From positions 1 to 37,495 of the forward strand of contig DYJA01000065.1 of the NCBI GenBank assembly GCA_020723345.1: DNA of 37,495 nucleotides, in the 5' to 3' direction. Within the stretch, counting starts at the first letter, position 1, and each line of letters begins with the position of its first letter. The notes below the pieces were generated by a model. That model was not told the origin of the DNA and did not search any database. It was given only the letters and a program-made list of their open reading frames with translations. The translations under genes and the position numbers were made by a program. This stretch comes from Candidatus Aquidulcis sp. GTDB taxonomy: Bacteria; Chloroflexota; Anaerolineae; UBA4142. Below, piece by piece: positions 24,509 through 33,618 of this stretch.

Positions 24509-27411
24509 GCCGAACTGACTTTCCTCGATCCAAGAATCAGATTGCGAACGGTGTTGACCAACGCATCGTCTTGGTACGGTTTGACGATGTACTCCGCCGC
24601 GCCCAACTCCAATGCTTTGCGGCGATGCTTTTCCCCCGCGCGCGACGTGAGCATCGCAATCGGAATGTTGCGATATTCGGCTTGCCCTTTGAGAATCGCC
24701 ATGAGTTCGAATCCACCCATGCGCGGCATTTCAATGTCGAGCAGGATCAGATCGGGCAACTCGCTCGAACGTTGAATCAATTCCAGCGCTTCCAATCCAT
24801 CTTTCGCGGCAATCGGTCGCCAACCGGTGCGCTGGATCAAATTCGCGACCACGCGGCGCACGCTCACGGAATCGTCGACGATCATCACCGACCACGCTTT
24901 GTGCGCGCCGGTCAACGTACGCGTTGGAAGGGAGATCGAAGGCAACGTTGGTTCTTCAACGTGCGGCGTCAACAGATCGATGGGATTGACGATGAGAACG
25001 ACCGCGCCGTCGCCCATGAGCGTTGCGCCCGCGACGCCTGGCACGCGGCGCAAGTGATTGCCCAGCGTCTTGATGACGATTTCACGACCGGTGAGCAACT
25101 GTTCGACGACGAGCGCGACTTGTTCTGCCCCGGTATTGACGATCAAAACCGGCACGCGTTCCAGATTGGCGTCGGCAGGTTGCTTGAGATTCATCAACTC
25201 GCCCAAACGATGCACCGGATAAACGCGACCGCCCACGCGCAGCACCGGCTCTTCGCCCACGGTTTCGATCTCTTTGCGTTCGACGCGCAGAATTTGCGCG
25301 ACGGAACTTTGGGGAATCGCGAACGTTTCGCCGTTCGTTTTCACGAGCAGCGCGCGCATCACGGCGAGCGTCATCGGCAAACGAATAACGAACGCGATGC
25401 CTTTGCCCGGTTCCGACTTGACGCTGAGCGTGCCTTTGAGTTTATGCACGTTCGTCTTGACGATGTCGAGACCGACGCCGCGTCCGGACACCTGGCTCAC
25501 TTCGCGCGCCGTGCTGAAACCAGGGAGAAAGATCAGCGCGTTCAATTCGTCGTTGGAAATTTTCGCCGCGTTCGTTTCAGAAATAAAACCGCCGCGGATT
25601 GCCGCCGCGCGGAGGAGTTGCAGTTCCAGTCCCGCGCCATCGTCGCTGATCTGAATCACGACTTGGCTGCCTTCGTACGATGCTTTCAAAATGATCCTGC
25701 CGGTTTCCGGCTTGCCCAGCACTTGGCGCAATTCCGGCGGCTCGATGCCGTGATCGACGGCGTTGCGTAAAAGATGCAGCAGCGGATCCGCCATTTCTTC
25801 CAGCACGGTCTTGTCGAGTTCGATGTGTTCGCCTTGCAAAATCAATTCGACGAGTTTGCCTTGATCGTGCGCGATGGTACGCACCGCGCGATGCAAGCGC
25901 GTCGCCAGCGTTGCGAGGGGGACCATGCGGACGCGCATCAACTTGTCTTGCAACTCGCTCGACAGACGACCTTGCCGCGCCAGCACGCTATCCAAATCGC
26001 CGACGAGCGCGGCAAATTCTGCGGCGACGGTGCGAATATCCGTCGTAGTTTCGGTCAACTCGCGGCGCAAGCGATGAAACTCGGTATAGCGATCCATTTC
26101 GAGCGCGTCGAATTCCGAAAACGTTGGCGCAATCCGCGGCGCGGTTCCGGCAATGACCGACGCCATCGCGCCGCCGCCCAGCGTGCTCGCTTCGAATTGC
26201 GTTTCGATGTTGGTGGAGACGCGGCGCAAGCGTTCGCCGCTGGCGCGCAAATCTTCGACCATGCGCGCGAAATCTGTCATGCGTTGTTCCAACGTCGTAC
26301 GCGAGATTGCCACTTCGCTGACGAGTCGCGCCAATTCGTCGAGCCGTTCAATCGGCGCGCGCACGACTTGCCCGGAGAGACGCGGCGCAGTTGGCGCGGC
26401 GCGTTCCGTCGCTGCGGGTTCGCTCGGCGGCTCCAGTCCGGCGAGATCAAGCGCAGGTTCATCGGGCAGCGGCTCGCTGTGAGGCAACTGGGGTTCGGGC
26501 GACGGCGCTTGATCAAGCCAGGTCGAGTACCGCGCGTACAAATCCCGCAAGTGATTTTGCATCGTCGCATCGTCGAAGCCGCCCGCGATCAAATCTTCCA
26601 GCGCATCGGACGACGCAAACAAAAGTTGCATCGTGTCCGGCGTGATCGTCATCGCGCCTTCGTACAATCGGTCGAGCAAGTCTTCCATGCGATGCGCCAA
26701 CTGCGCGACGACGCGCAAGCCCACCGCGCCCGCCGCGCCTTTGAGCGTATGCACGCGGCGGCGAATGTTCTGCACCCGGTTCTTGTCGTCGGGATGTCGT
26801 TCCAAATCCGCGAGATTCGTTGCGATCTCGCGCAAATGGTCTTCGGCTTCCAGCGCGAATGCTTCGACGAGTTCGGGCGGCAAATCGTCGGCGTGCAATG
26901 ATTCGATGACCGGCGCGGATGCCGGCGGCGACGATTCTGGTTCTGCGGTTGGAATCGGCGCGGTCTCTTTGGCGACTTGAACGAGAACTTGCTGAACCGT
27001 CGCCGCATCGTCTACTTCCGGCAAACCGCGCAGACGACGAAATCCCAACGTGACCTGGGTCAGCAACGCTTTTTCGTCCAAGGTCCCAGCCCAAGTCGAG
27101 TCCAGATAATTTTTAATGTGCGCGACGGTCTCGCGCATGAGCGCGGCGGCTTGTGCGCTCATCGGCAATTGTCCCGCCGCGATTTCTTCGAGCGCCTCTT
27201 CGAAATCAAACGCGATGTGGCTCAAGCCCGCCAAGCCGACCATCGCCGCCGCGCCTTTGATCGTGTGAACGAGGCGATGCGTTTCCGCCAACACTTTGGG
27301 TTGATTCGGATTGGCGCAGAGCACATCCACAAATTTCAAGATGGTCGGCAAATAACTTTCGGCTTCTTCGATAAATCCTTGCAGAACTTCGCGGTTGACC
27401 GTTCTCATCAT
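24505..27411 (-). CDS. cheA: Hybrid CheA kinase: two Hpt domains, kinase core, CheW domain, receiver (ChpA-like)
   Basis: A protein of about 968 residues. Hpt domain 1 has its phospho-histidine at about 49 (HTIKGAAAMVGL) and Hpt domain 2 at about 221 (HTLKGAAGAVGL). An acidic Pro-rich linker follows, then dimerisation helices and the ATPase with HLLRNAVDHGIE (N box), DDGAGL (G1) and SGRGVGLDIVKTNV (G2). Next come a CheW-like P5 domain and a C-terminal receiver with VDDSVSVRR and Asp near 892 in LILLDIEMPRMGG. Several Hpt domains plus a receiver are typical of ChpA/PixL-type kinases linked to type IV pili. The ATG at 27411 (GGAG eight bases upstream) is preferred to the longer frame from 27444. 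Confidence 0.95.
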   Translation of the reverse strand: MMRTVNREVLQGFIEEAESYLPTILKFVDVLCANPNQPKVLAETHRLVHTIKGAAAMVGLAGLSHIAFDFEEALEEIAAGQLPMSAQAAALMRETVAHIKNYLDSTWAGTLDEKALLTQVTLGFRRLRGLPEVDDAATVQQVLVQVAKETAPIPTAEPESSPPASAPVIESLHADDLPPELVEAFALEAEDHLREIATNLADLERHPDDKNRVQNIRRRVHTLKGAAGAVGLRVVAQLAHRMEDLLDRLYEGAMTITPDTMQLLFASSDALEDLIAGGFDDATMQNHLRDLYARYSTWLDQAPSPEPQLPHSEPLPDEPALDLAGLEPPSEPAATERAAPTAPRLSGQVVRAPIERLDELARLVSEVAISRTTLEQRMTDFARMVEDLRASGERLRRVSTNIETQFEASTLGGGAMASVIAGTAPRIAPTFSEFDALEMDRYTEFHRLRRELTETTTDIRTVAAEFAALVGDLDSVLARQGRLSSELQDKLMRVRMVPLATLATRLHRAVRTIAHDQGKLVELILQGEHIELDKTVLEEMADPLLHLLRNAVDHGIEPPELRQVLGKPETGRIILKASYEGSQVVIQISDDGAGLELQLLRAAAIRGGFISETNAAKISNDELNALIFLPGFSTAREVSQVSGRGVGLDIVKTNVHKLKGTLSVKSEPGKGIAFVIRLPMTLAVMRALLVKTNGETFAIPQSSVAQILRVERKEIETVGEEPVLRVGGRVYPVHRLGELMNLKQPADANLERVPVLIVNTGAEQVALVVEQLLTGREIVIKTLGNHLRRVPGVAGATLMGDGAVVLIVNPIDLLTPHVEEPTLPSISLPTRTLTGAHKAWSVMIVDDSVSVRRVVANLIQRTGWRPIAAKDGLEALELIQRSSELPDLILLDIEMPRMGGFELMAILKGQAEYRNIPIAMLTSRAGEKHRRKALELGAAEYIVKPYQDDALVNTVRNLILGSRKVSSA

Positions 27412-27454
27412 GCGATTATCTCCGGGAGAGAAATTGCGTCGCAACGTCTCTACG

Positions 27455-28375
27455 CTAGAATAGCGCGATGCGTTGATAAATCAATGAATCCGGTTGACGA
27501 ACCAGTTGAATGCCGGGCAATTTCAGTCCGACCACTTCGGCGGGCGCGAGAAAGAGAAATCCACCTGGATTCAAGCACTGACACAGCCGCTGCACGACGG
27601 CGAGGCGGCGCTCCAACTCAAAATAAAGCAAAACGTTCTGACAAAAAATAATATCTTGCCCGGAGACCCAGTACGCCGGGTCAATCAGATTGAGCGTCCC
27701 GAATTGCGTGACCGCGCGCACCGCGTCCACGACTTGATATTTGCTCGGCGCGCCTTTCTCTTCCGCCACGACGCGCAGATAGCGATGGCACTGGGCTTGC
27801 GGCATGTAACGCACTTCGCTGGGTTTGTACTGCGCGCGTCGCGCTTTCTCCAGCGCCGGTAGATCGATGTCGGTGCCGGTGATCTTGAGTTGCCAACCCG
27901 CGCGCTGCATTCCTCTTTCGTCGGCAGTCGCGAGAAAATCGAGAAACGCCATCGCGAGCGAGTACGCTTCTTGTCCCGTCGCGCAGCCCGCGCTCCACAG
28001 CGTAATCGAGTTGACGCCGTGCCGATTTTTTTCTTTCAGCAACTCTGGCAGCACGCGCCCCACCAGCGCCTCGAACGAGGGCGCGTGTCGAAAAAAACTC
28101 GTTTCGTTGTTGAGCAACAGCGTCAGAATATTCGCCCATTCGTCTTCGCCGCGCGCGTTATAGACGACGTAATGATAGTATTCGCTGTAACTCTTGATTC
28201 CGCGCAGCCGCATCCGTTCCCAGAGACGTTGCCGCAAATAGCGTTGACGATTTTGGGTAAAGTACAGTCCGCAGCGTTCTTGGATGAACTTGTGCCACAC
28301 CGCGTACTCGACGGCGGACATGACGGGCGGGATGGAGTCTGCTGGAAGATTCCATTTTTCTTCCTCATGCTCCAT
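27455..28375 (-). CDS. cheR: Chemoreceptor methyltransferase CheR (PilK position)
   Basis: A 306-residue CheR. An all-helical N-terminal domain (about 20-95, with RYLRQRLWERMRLRGI) ends in NNETSFFRH. The SAM-binding motif SAGCATGQEAYSLAM lies at about 128-142. ITGTDID and IIFCQNVLLYFELERR follow, the latter a variant of the usual CRNVLIYF. It methylates glutamates on the adjacent receptor. ATG 28375 has AGGAG nine bases upstream. It is 17 bases after the receptor gene and 43 bases before cheA. Confidence 0.94.
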   Translation of the reverse strand: MEHEEEKWNLPADSIPPVMSAVEYAVWHKFIQERCGLYFTQNRQRYLRQRLWERMRLRGIKSYSEYYHYVVYNARGEDEWANILTLLLNNETSFFRHAPSFEALVGRVLPELLKEKNRHGVNSITLWSAGCATGQEAYSLAMAFLDFLATADERGMQRAGWQLKITGTDIDLPALEKARRAQYKPSEVRYMPQAQCHRYLRVVAEEKGAPSKYQVVDAVRAVTQFGTLNLIDPAYWVSGQDIIFCQNVLLYFELERRLAVVQRLCQCLNPGGFLFLAPAEVVGLKLPGIQLVRQPDSLIYQRIALF

Positions 28376-28392
28376 CCCGCACTACTCCTGTT

Positions 28393-31300
28393 CTAGTTCT
28401 GCGAAACACTCGGCAACTTGAACGTGCTCACCGAAGCGCGAAGTTCTTCCGCCAACACGGCGAGGTTGTTGATCGATACGGCGGCTTGCTTGGTGCCTGC
28501 GGCAGTTTGCTGGGTCACCTGCGAAATGTCGGTCATCGATTGCGACAAATTTTCCGCGCCGCGCGCCTGTTGCTTGGACGCGAGCGAGATCGATTGGATC
28601 AACTCCGCCAAGCGCGACGACACACCTTCGATTTCACCAAGCGCTTGACCGGCTTGGGTCGCCAGTTTCGATCCTTCGACTACTTCGCGCGTGCTGTCTT
28701 CCATCGCCGCGACGGTCTCGTTCGTTTCACCCTGGATCGTCTTGACCAGCGTTTCGATTTGGCGCGTCGCGCTGGTGGAACGTTCTGCCAGCCGCTCGAC
28801 TTCTTCCGCGACGATGGCGAAACCGCGTCCGGCTTCACCTGCCATTGCCGCTTGAATCGACGCGTTGAGCGCGAGGATACTTGTGCGGTCGGCAATGTCG
28901 TCGATGATGCGGACGATTTCGGAAATTTCCTGGGACGATTCGCCGAGGCGCTTGATGCGTTTTGAAGTTTCTTGCACTTGATCGCGGATCCGATTCATCG
29001 CGCTCATGGTTTCTTGCACCGCTTGCGTACCGCGCTTGGCGTTGTTCAGCGCTTGCTCAGCCACCGTGTTCGACAAGACCGCGTTATCGGACACTTGTTG
29101 AATGGAGACCGCCATTTCTTCCAGCGCGGCGGACGTATCGACGATTTGCTGTGCTTGCGTTTCGGATCCTTGCGCCAGATGTTCTGCCGTCGTTTGAATC
29201 TCGCCTGCCGCCGAACTTACTTGCAAGGTCGTGTCTTGCACGCGGCTGATGATCTGGCGCAGTTGCGCGATCATATAGTTGAACGCGTCGGCGATAGCGC
29301 CGGTCATTTCGGCGGTGACAGTCGCTTCTTTCGACAAATCGCCTGCCGCGACGCCGGACACTTCGTCCAGCAGGGTCATGATGGCGCTTTGCATTGATTC
29401 GCGTTGTTCGCGGGATTGGATCAGCGTGAGGGTATTGTCCAACATCGCGTTTAGCGAAGTCGCCATCGTGCCCAATTCGTCGGTGGAGAGGACGGGCGTG
29501 CGCGCGCTAAATTCGCCGATACCGATTTGGCTGAACAATCGCATGATCGCGTTGATCTGGGTCACCAACGCGCGCGAGAGAACAAACGCGACGGTGATGA
29601 CGAGAATGATCGTCACGATGACGACGAACGCCGTAGTCGCCGCCAGAGTTCGCACCGGCGTAAAGACTTCGGCTTCGTCGATTTCGGCGAGGAGCGCCCA
29701 GCGGACGCCTTGCGGATTATTCGCGCTCGGCGCTTCAACATCGACGAGCGACCACACACCCAAGACCGGAATACCGCGGTAATCGGGATAGACCGCGTTG
29801 CCCGGTTTGCCTGCCAAAGCATTCTGCGAACCGACGGTATCCACTTTGAATTGCGGGTTCAACACCGTCGTCGTCGTGTTGAGGTCTTTGAGAAAGCGCG
29901 AGTCGCTGCGCCACAGTTTGTCTTGCCCGACGAGATACGCTTCACCCGAACTGCCGAGACCGGTGCGCTCCTGCATCGTGTCGTTGATTTCTTTCAGGGG
30001 CAACTGCACTGCCAAGACCAGATCGACATTGCCGCTCGCGTCGAGGAGCGGCGCTGCGGCGAAGGCGGCGGGCGCGTTGTTGGACGGCGCGTACGGCGCA
30101 AAATCGGAGAAGGCGAGCGTCTTGGTTTTGAACACTTGGGCAATGAGTTTACCCAGGTTCGTGTCTTTATACGGACCGGTGAGAATGTTGGTTTGATAGT
30201 CGGGTTCGTGTTGAACGGTGTAAAAGATATAGCCGTCCTCACCGATCAAGAAAACGTCGTAATACCCGTAGCGATCAGCCAGCAGCGTGTAATGATCTTT
30301 CTGCTGACCCGAGGCGATTGGCGAAAGACCTTCGGCGAGCGATTGACTGGTCACCAGCGCCCACTTGAGATTGAGGAATTGATAAGGTACGCCAACACTC
30401 ACTTCATACGCGCTAGTGGAACCGACTTTCACCTCGGTGGCTATTTTGCCGGCAAGCGCACTTTCAATTTCTTTGCTGGCGGCGTGCTCACCGCCGATCT
30501 TGCCTTGCTTGACCACGCGGTCGGAGCGATAGAGGAGTTTGTTGCCGACCGGCGCAATCGCATAAGTTTCGGCGGTGCTACTCATCCCCGCGCGGTCTTG
30601 GATGATCGCGTTGATGCTCGCCGAGGATACGCGATAAGCCAGAATACCCACCTGGCGATTTCCATCGTACACCGGCGCGCCGATAAACATCACCCAATCC
30701 TTGCCGTACAAAGCCAGGTCGGCGATGTACGCTTTGCCGGACGGCGCGGCTTTGAGTTGTTGATACAGCGTCGCCAAGCCGCTGTCTTTGTAAGCGCCGG
30801 TCGTGACATTCGTTCCAAAGGCATCGTCTTTCAGCGCGCTGTAGACGACGTTGCCGGACGAATCGAGGAGGAACGCGTCCAGATAACCGTGAATCTTGGT
30901 ATAGCCGGAGAAAAAAGAGTGTTGGGCGTTGTGAACTTTGCTGTACTCGCCGCCGTCCGCGGCGTCTTCCAGCGCGGCTTTGCCGAGATACAGACCGCGC
31001 ACGCGGGTCGCGCCTTGGTTGCGAAACGCGGCAGTGAATGCCGGCGTCGCGTTCACAATATCCGGATCGCTTGCCACGTCGACCACATCTGCTTCCCACG
31101 TTCGCATCACGTCGAGCAAAGCGCGCGCTTTGAGTTGCGTGATGGCTTGGTTTTTGTTGTACGTTTCATTGCGCGTTTTGCTGGCAGTGTCGCCCAGGTC
31201 TTGAATATCGCGGCGAAGGCGGGTGAACACTTTGTTCAGAGTCACCACACGAGATGCTTCGACGGAGCGCAGCGCGTTGATCGCTTGCTCCGACAATGCG

Positions 31301-31458
31301 CTGGACGCCACGCCGTAACCGATGATACCCAGGATGATCAGCGCGGGAACGGATAGCGCCAAGAACGCGAGCAGCAATTTGTTGCGAATACTGCTCGCAA
31401 AGAATCGAACCACGCGGAAATCGGCAAGGCGACTCCACAATCCTTGTTTCTCTTCCAT
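28393..31458 (-). CDS. PilJ-like methyl-accepting chemotaxis receptor with duplicated sensor domain
   Basis: A 1021-residue receptor. Membrane helix 1 lies at about 28-50, a very large extracytoplasmic region at 50-625, and helix 2 at about 628-650, then one or two HAMP-like segments. The signalling hairpin tip (from 865) reads [20 protein letters not shown], the PilJ form of the usual NAAIEAARAGE. The sensor holds two related copies (Cache-like). [15 protein letters not shown]...[12 protein letters not shown] (about 192-240) and [15 protein letters not shown]...[12 protein letters not shown] (about 398-445) align clearly. There is no C-terminal CheR-tethering pentapeptide. ATG 31458 follows AAAGGAG. 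It is the only receptor in the operon, so it is presumably its main input. Confidence 0.95.
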   Translation of the reverse strand: MEEKQGLWSRLADFRVVRFFASSIRNKLLLAFLALSVPALIILGIIGYGVASSALSEQAINALRSVEASRVVTLNKVFTRLRRDIQDLGDTASKTRNETYNKNQAITQLKARALLDVMRTWEADVVDVASDPDIVNATPAFTAAFRNQGATRVRGLYLGKAALEDAADGGEYSKVHNAQHSFFSGYTKIHGYLDAFLLDSSGNVVYSALKDDAFGTNVTTGAYKDSGLATLYQQLKAAPSGKAYIADLALYGKDWVMFIGAPVYDGNRQVGILAYRVSSASINAIIQDRAGMSSTAETYAIAPVGNKLLYRSDRVVKQGKIGGEHAASKEIESALAGKIATEVKVGSTSAYEVSVGVPYQFLNLKWALVTSQSLAEGLSPIASGQQKDHYTLLADRYGYYDVFLIGEDGYIFYTVQHEPDYQTNILTGPYKDTNLGKLIAQVFKTKTLAFSDFAPYAPSNNAPAAFAAAPLLDASGNVDLVLAVQLPLKEINDTMQERTGLGSSGEAYLVGQDKLWRSDSRFLKDLNTTTTVLNPQFKVDTVGSQNALAGKPGNAVYPDYRGIPVLGVWSLVDVEAPSANNPQGVRWALLAEIDEAEVFTPVRTLAATTAFVVIVTIILVITVAFVLSRALVTQINAIMRLFSQIGIGEFSARTPVLSTDELGTMATSLNAMLDNTLTLIQSREQRESMQSAIMTLLDEVSGVAAGDLSKEATVTAEMTGAIADAFNYMIAQLRQIISRVQDTTLQVSSAAGEIQTTAEHLAQGSETQAQQIVDTSAALEEMAVSIQQVSDNAVLSNTVAEQALNNAKRGTQAVQETMSAMNRIRDQVQETSKRIKRLGESSQEISEIVRIIDDIADRTSILALNASIQAAMAGEAGRGFAIVAEEVERLAERSTSATRQIETLVKTIQGETNETVAAMEDSTREVVEGSKLATQAGQALGEIEGVSSRLAELIQSISLASKQQARGAENLSQSMTDISQVTQQTAAGTKQAAVSINNLAVLAEELRASVSTFKLPSVSQN

Positions 31459-31508
31459 ACCTCACATCTCCTTTGAGCCGTTGCTCAAGTATCATTCAAA
31501 AATAAATC

Positions 31509-32384
31509 TTATGCGATTTCAAACCGGCGTATCTCCGGCGAGAGCAATAACTTGTTGAAATCCAACACGACGATCATGCGCCCAGTGTGTTCGTAGATCC
31601 CTTGCAAATACGGCGCGAGGCGATCTTCAATCGACGCGGTCGGCGGCTTGATCTCGTCGAGCGGCACGGAACGCACGCCGACGACTTGATCGACGTACAT
31701 GCCGATCGTCACTTCGGCTGATCGCGATTGCATCATCAAAACGCGCGCGGTGGGCAGATAACCCGCTTGCCCGATCCCCAGAAAAGCGCGGAGGTCCACC
31801 AGCGAAACAATATCGCCGCGCAAGTTGGTGACGCCCATGACCCAGTCTGGCATATTCGGCACGCTAGTTACGGCGGGTGGGCGTTCGATTTCGATCACGT
31901 TGCTCAACGCCGTGGCGTAATCGGTTCCGCGCATCGAAAAAATAATGAGTTGCTCGATTGCGCCGGTGGCGCGCGCCGGGATCGGCGATTCCGCTGGAGT
32001 GAGCGTGGCGAGATTCGGCGTCGCTTCAAAAGTTGCGTCGATGTTTTCGATCAGCGTCTCGAGCACCGTGTTGGCGTCAATCGCTAAATCGCGCTCCGCT
32101 GTTTTTTTGCGAGGACGCGGCGTTTTCGGAATTTTGGATTTCGTTGGGGCGGAAGGTTTGGCTGACTTGGCAATCGTGGCGGCGAGCCACTCTGGAACTA
32201 CCGCTTGCGCTTGATCCAAAGACACGGGCTGAGTGGCGCTGGGTTCTTCGTTCACGACAACCGGTTTCGGTTGATCGGCTTGCGCTTGCGCGTCGAACTG
32301 GGTTGACGCGGAATCGTCGTCCTTCACTTCCGCGAAGGGGTCGCGCGAAAAACTATGCAGCGTCTTTTGTTTATCTTTACCCAT
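31509..32384 (-). CDS. CheW-domain protein with long disordered N-terminus (PilI position; ParP-like candidate)
   Basis: A 291-residue protein. Residues 1 to about 140 are low-complexity and charged, rich in Lys, Pro, Ala and Gln (KPSAPTKSKIPKTPRPRKK). A single CheW domain follows (about 145-288), with FSMRGTDYATALSNVIEIE, VMGVTNLRGDIVSLVDLRAFLG and GMYVDQVVGV. Its position between PilH and the PilJ-like receptor equals PilI. Ordinary PilI lacks such an extension, whereas ParP of Vibrio has a Pro-rich N-terminus before a CheW-like domain and partners a ParA-type ATPase. Here a ParA-like gene directly precedes it and overlaps by eight bases (ATGGGTAA). ATG 32384 is preferred to the TTG at 32393. 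Confidence 0.88.
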   Translation of the reverse strand: MGKDKQKTLHSFSRDPFAEVKDDDSASTQFDAQAQADQPKPVVVNEEPSATQPVSLDQAQAVVPEWLAATIAKSAKPSAPTKSKIPKTPRPRKKTAERDLAIDANTVLETLIENIDATFEATPNLATLTPAESPIPARATGAIEQLIIFSMRGTDYATALSNVIEIERPPAVTSVPNMPDWVMGVTNLRGDIVSLVDLRAFLGIGQAGYLPTARVLMMQSRSAEVTIGMYVDQVVGVRSVPLDEIKPPTASIEDRLAPYLQGIYEHTGRMIVVLDFNKLLLSPEIRRFEIA

Positions 32385-33132
32385 TGTTCGCAACCCTTTC
32401 GACTAAGCGCGCATAGTCCAGCGCGCCCGCGCTCGTGGGCGCGTATTCGTAAATGCTTTTCTGATGTCCTGGGGCTTCGGCAAGTTTGACGTTCATTCGA
32501 ATGGGCTCGGCGATTTGTCCCGCGAAATGCCGTTGCAGAGTTTCCAGCGTTTCGGTGTCTTTACGCAAGCGATGGTCGTAAAAGGTGGGAACGATGAGCG
32601 ACAAACGCAAGCGATGTTCTTGCATTCGACCGATGGATTTCAGCGTTTGAACGACCTGGCGCGTGCCGACGAGCGCGAGATAATTCATCGCGACGGGGAC
32701 GATGACTTCTTCGGTGTATCGCAGCGCGCTTTCGCCGAGGAGATTGGCGGACGGCGAATAATCAAGGATCACGAAATCGTAGCCGTCTTGCAGCGATTGG
32801 AGTCGCTCGACGAACATCTGATACGCGGTCGCGCGATTGCCCATCTTCCAGAATTCGCCCTCGGCTTCGAGCAAACTCGCATCGCTCGGAACGAGGTCGA
32901 GCCGCTCGCGCGCGTTGACGATACATTGGCGCGGCTCGACCATCTTGAGCAGCAGGTGTTTCGTCGAATATGGCGCGCAGACACCCAGGTAGGTGGCGAG
33001 ACTGCCTTGCGCGTCCATGTCCACACACAGCACGCGCGCGCCGCGCAGAGCCAAGCCCGCTCCGAGATTGACGACGGTGGTGGTTTTCGCGGTTCCACCT
33101 TTATAATTCAGCACTCCGATAATGCGGCACAT
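32377..33132 (-). CDS. ParA/Soj-type ATPase within a chemosensory operon
   Basis: A 251-residue deviant-Walker ATPase. Walker A' is NYKGGTAKTTTVVNLGAGLA (9-28), then LCVDMDAQGSLATYLG, the Walker B FVILDYSPSANLL, and a C-terminal YEYAPTSAGALDYARL, all Soj-like. There is no N-terminal DNA-binding extension. No parB or parS is seen, and the gene lies between pilH and a CheW gene. A role in positioning chemosensory arrays (as ParC and PpfA do) therefore fits better than plasmid or chromosome partition; this is inference. ATG 33132. Confidence 0.9.
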   Translation of the reverse strand: MCRIIGVLNYKGGTAKTTTVVNLGAGLALRGARVLCVDMDAQGSLATYLGVCAPYSTKHLLLKMVEPRQCIVNARERLDLVPSDASLLEAEGEFWKMGNRATAYQMFVERLQSLQDGYDFVILDYSPSANLLGESALRYTEEVIVPVAMNYLALVGTRQVVQTLKSIGRMQEHRLRLSLIVPTFYDHRLRKDTETLETLQRHFAGQIAEPIRMNVKLAEAPGHQKSIYEYAPTSAGALDYARLVERVANNG

Positions 33133-33162
33133 GGATTTTCACCGATGACATCTGGGCGATCA

Positions 33163-33528
33163 CTACAAAAGTTTCGCGACGTTGGAGAGCAAGTCCGCAT
33201 CGGCGAAGGGCTTGGTCATGTACTCATCCGCGCCCTGCTTGAGTCCCCAAAAACGATCGGCGTCCTGGGTCTTGCTGGTCAAGAGCAAAATCTTGATGTC
33301 CTTGGTGTCGGGCGCGGTCTTGAGTTGACGACAAACTTGAAAGCCATTCATTTTGGGCAAGATGACATCCAGCACGATCACTTGAGGATGTTCGTGCATC
33401 GCTTTTTGCAGCGCGTCTTCGCCGTCCACGGCGGTGACCACGCGATAGCCCTTGTCTTTCAAAGGCGTCGCGATCAACTTTAAATCCGTCGGGCTGTCGT
33501 CGACTACGAGAATCGTTTCGGTTGGCAT
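33163..33528 (-). CDS. pilH: Single-domain response regulator, PilH-like
   Basis: A 121-residue CheY-like receiver. ILVVDDSPTDLKLI carries the acidic pair, VIVLDVILPKMNGFQVC the phospho-acceptor Asp, and LLLTSKTQDADRFWGLKQGADEYMTKPF the Thr/Ser and Lys. The WGLKQGA segment matches PilH-type regulators. ATG 33528 has AGGGAG seven bases upstream; the open frame starts eight codons earlier. In twitching systems PilH acts on retraction or as a phosphate sink. It is followed by the ParA-like gene after 30 bases. Confidence 0.9.
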   Translation of the reverse strand: MPTETILVVDDSPTDLKLIATPLKDKGYRVVTAVDGEDALQKAMHEHPQVIVLDVILPKMNGFQVCRQLKTAPDTKDIKILLLTSKTQDADRFWGLKQGADEYMTKPFADADLLSNVAKLL

Positions 33529-33618
33529 TGTGTTTCTCCCTGTGGTTTTCAAATCTGTGTTAATCCGCGTTTATCTGTGTCCTATATTGGAATCTATTTC
33601 TTACCGCCAAGACGCAAA
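33529..33618 (-). repeat. Intergenic segment with three 10-base direct repeats
   Basis: Ninety bases between the unknown helical-protein gene and pilH. On the plus strand 33552-33581 reads as three related decamers (AATCTGTGTT, AATCCGCGTT, TATCTGTGTC). Next to the upstream stop codon lies GCGTCTTGGCGGT (minus strand). The words look like pieces of an intergenic repeat I recall from several bacterial genomes, but copy number cannot be judged here. The repeats could equally be a regulator site phased at one helical turn. Confidence 0.5.

Noticed and set aside
24571-26901. Two long plus-strand frames (399 and 375 codons) opposite cheA
   Set aside because: Both mirror the conserved CheA reading frame, with repetitive Arg/His/Gln/Phe composition typical of shadow frames.
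29527-31356. A 609-codon open frame on the plus strand opposite the receptor gene
   Set aside because: It is antisense to a clearly conserved chemoreceptor and has no recognisable family, low-complexity His/Arg-rich composition and no ribosome-binding site; it arises from GC-rich codon bias.
32377-33132. Plasmid or chromosome partition locus
   Set aside because: The ATPase has no parB partner, no parS-like palindrome was seen, and it is embedded in a chemosensory operon.
33552-33581. CRISPR-like short repeats
   Set aside because: The three decamers are contiguous with no spacers, and no cas genes are present.
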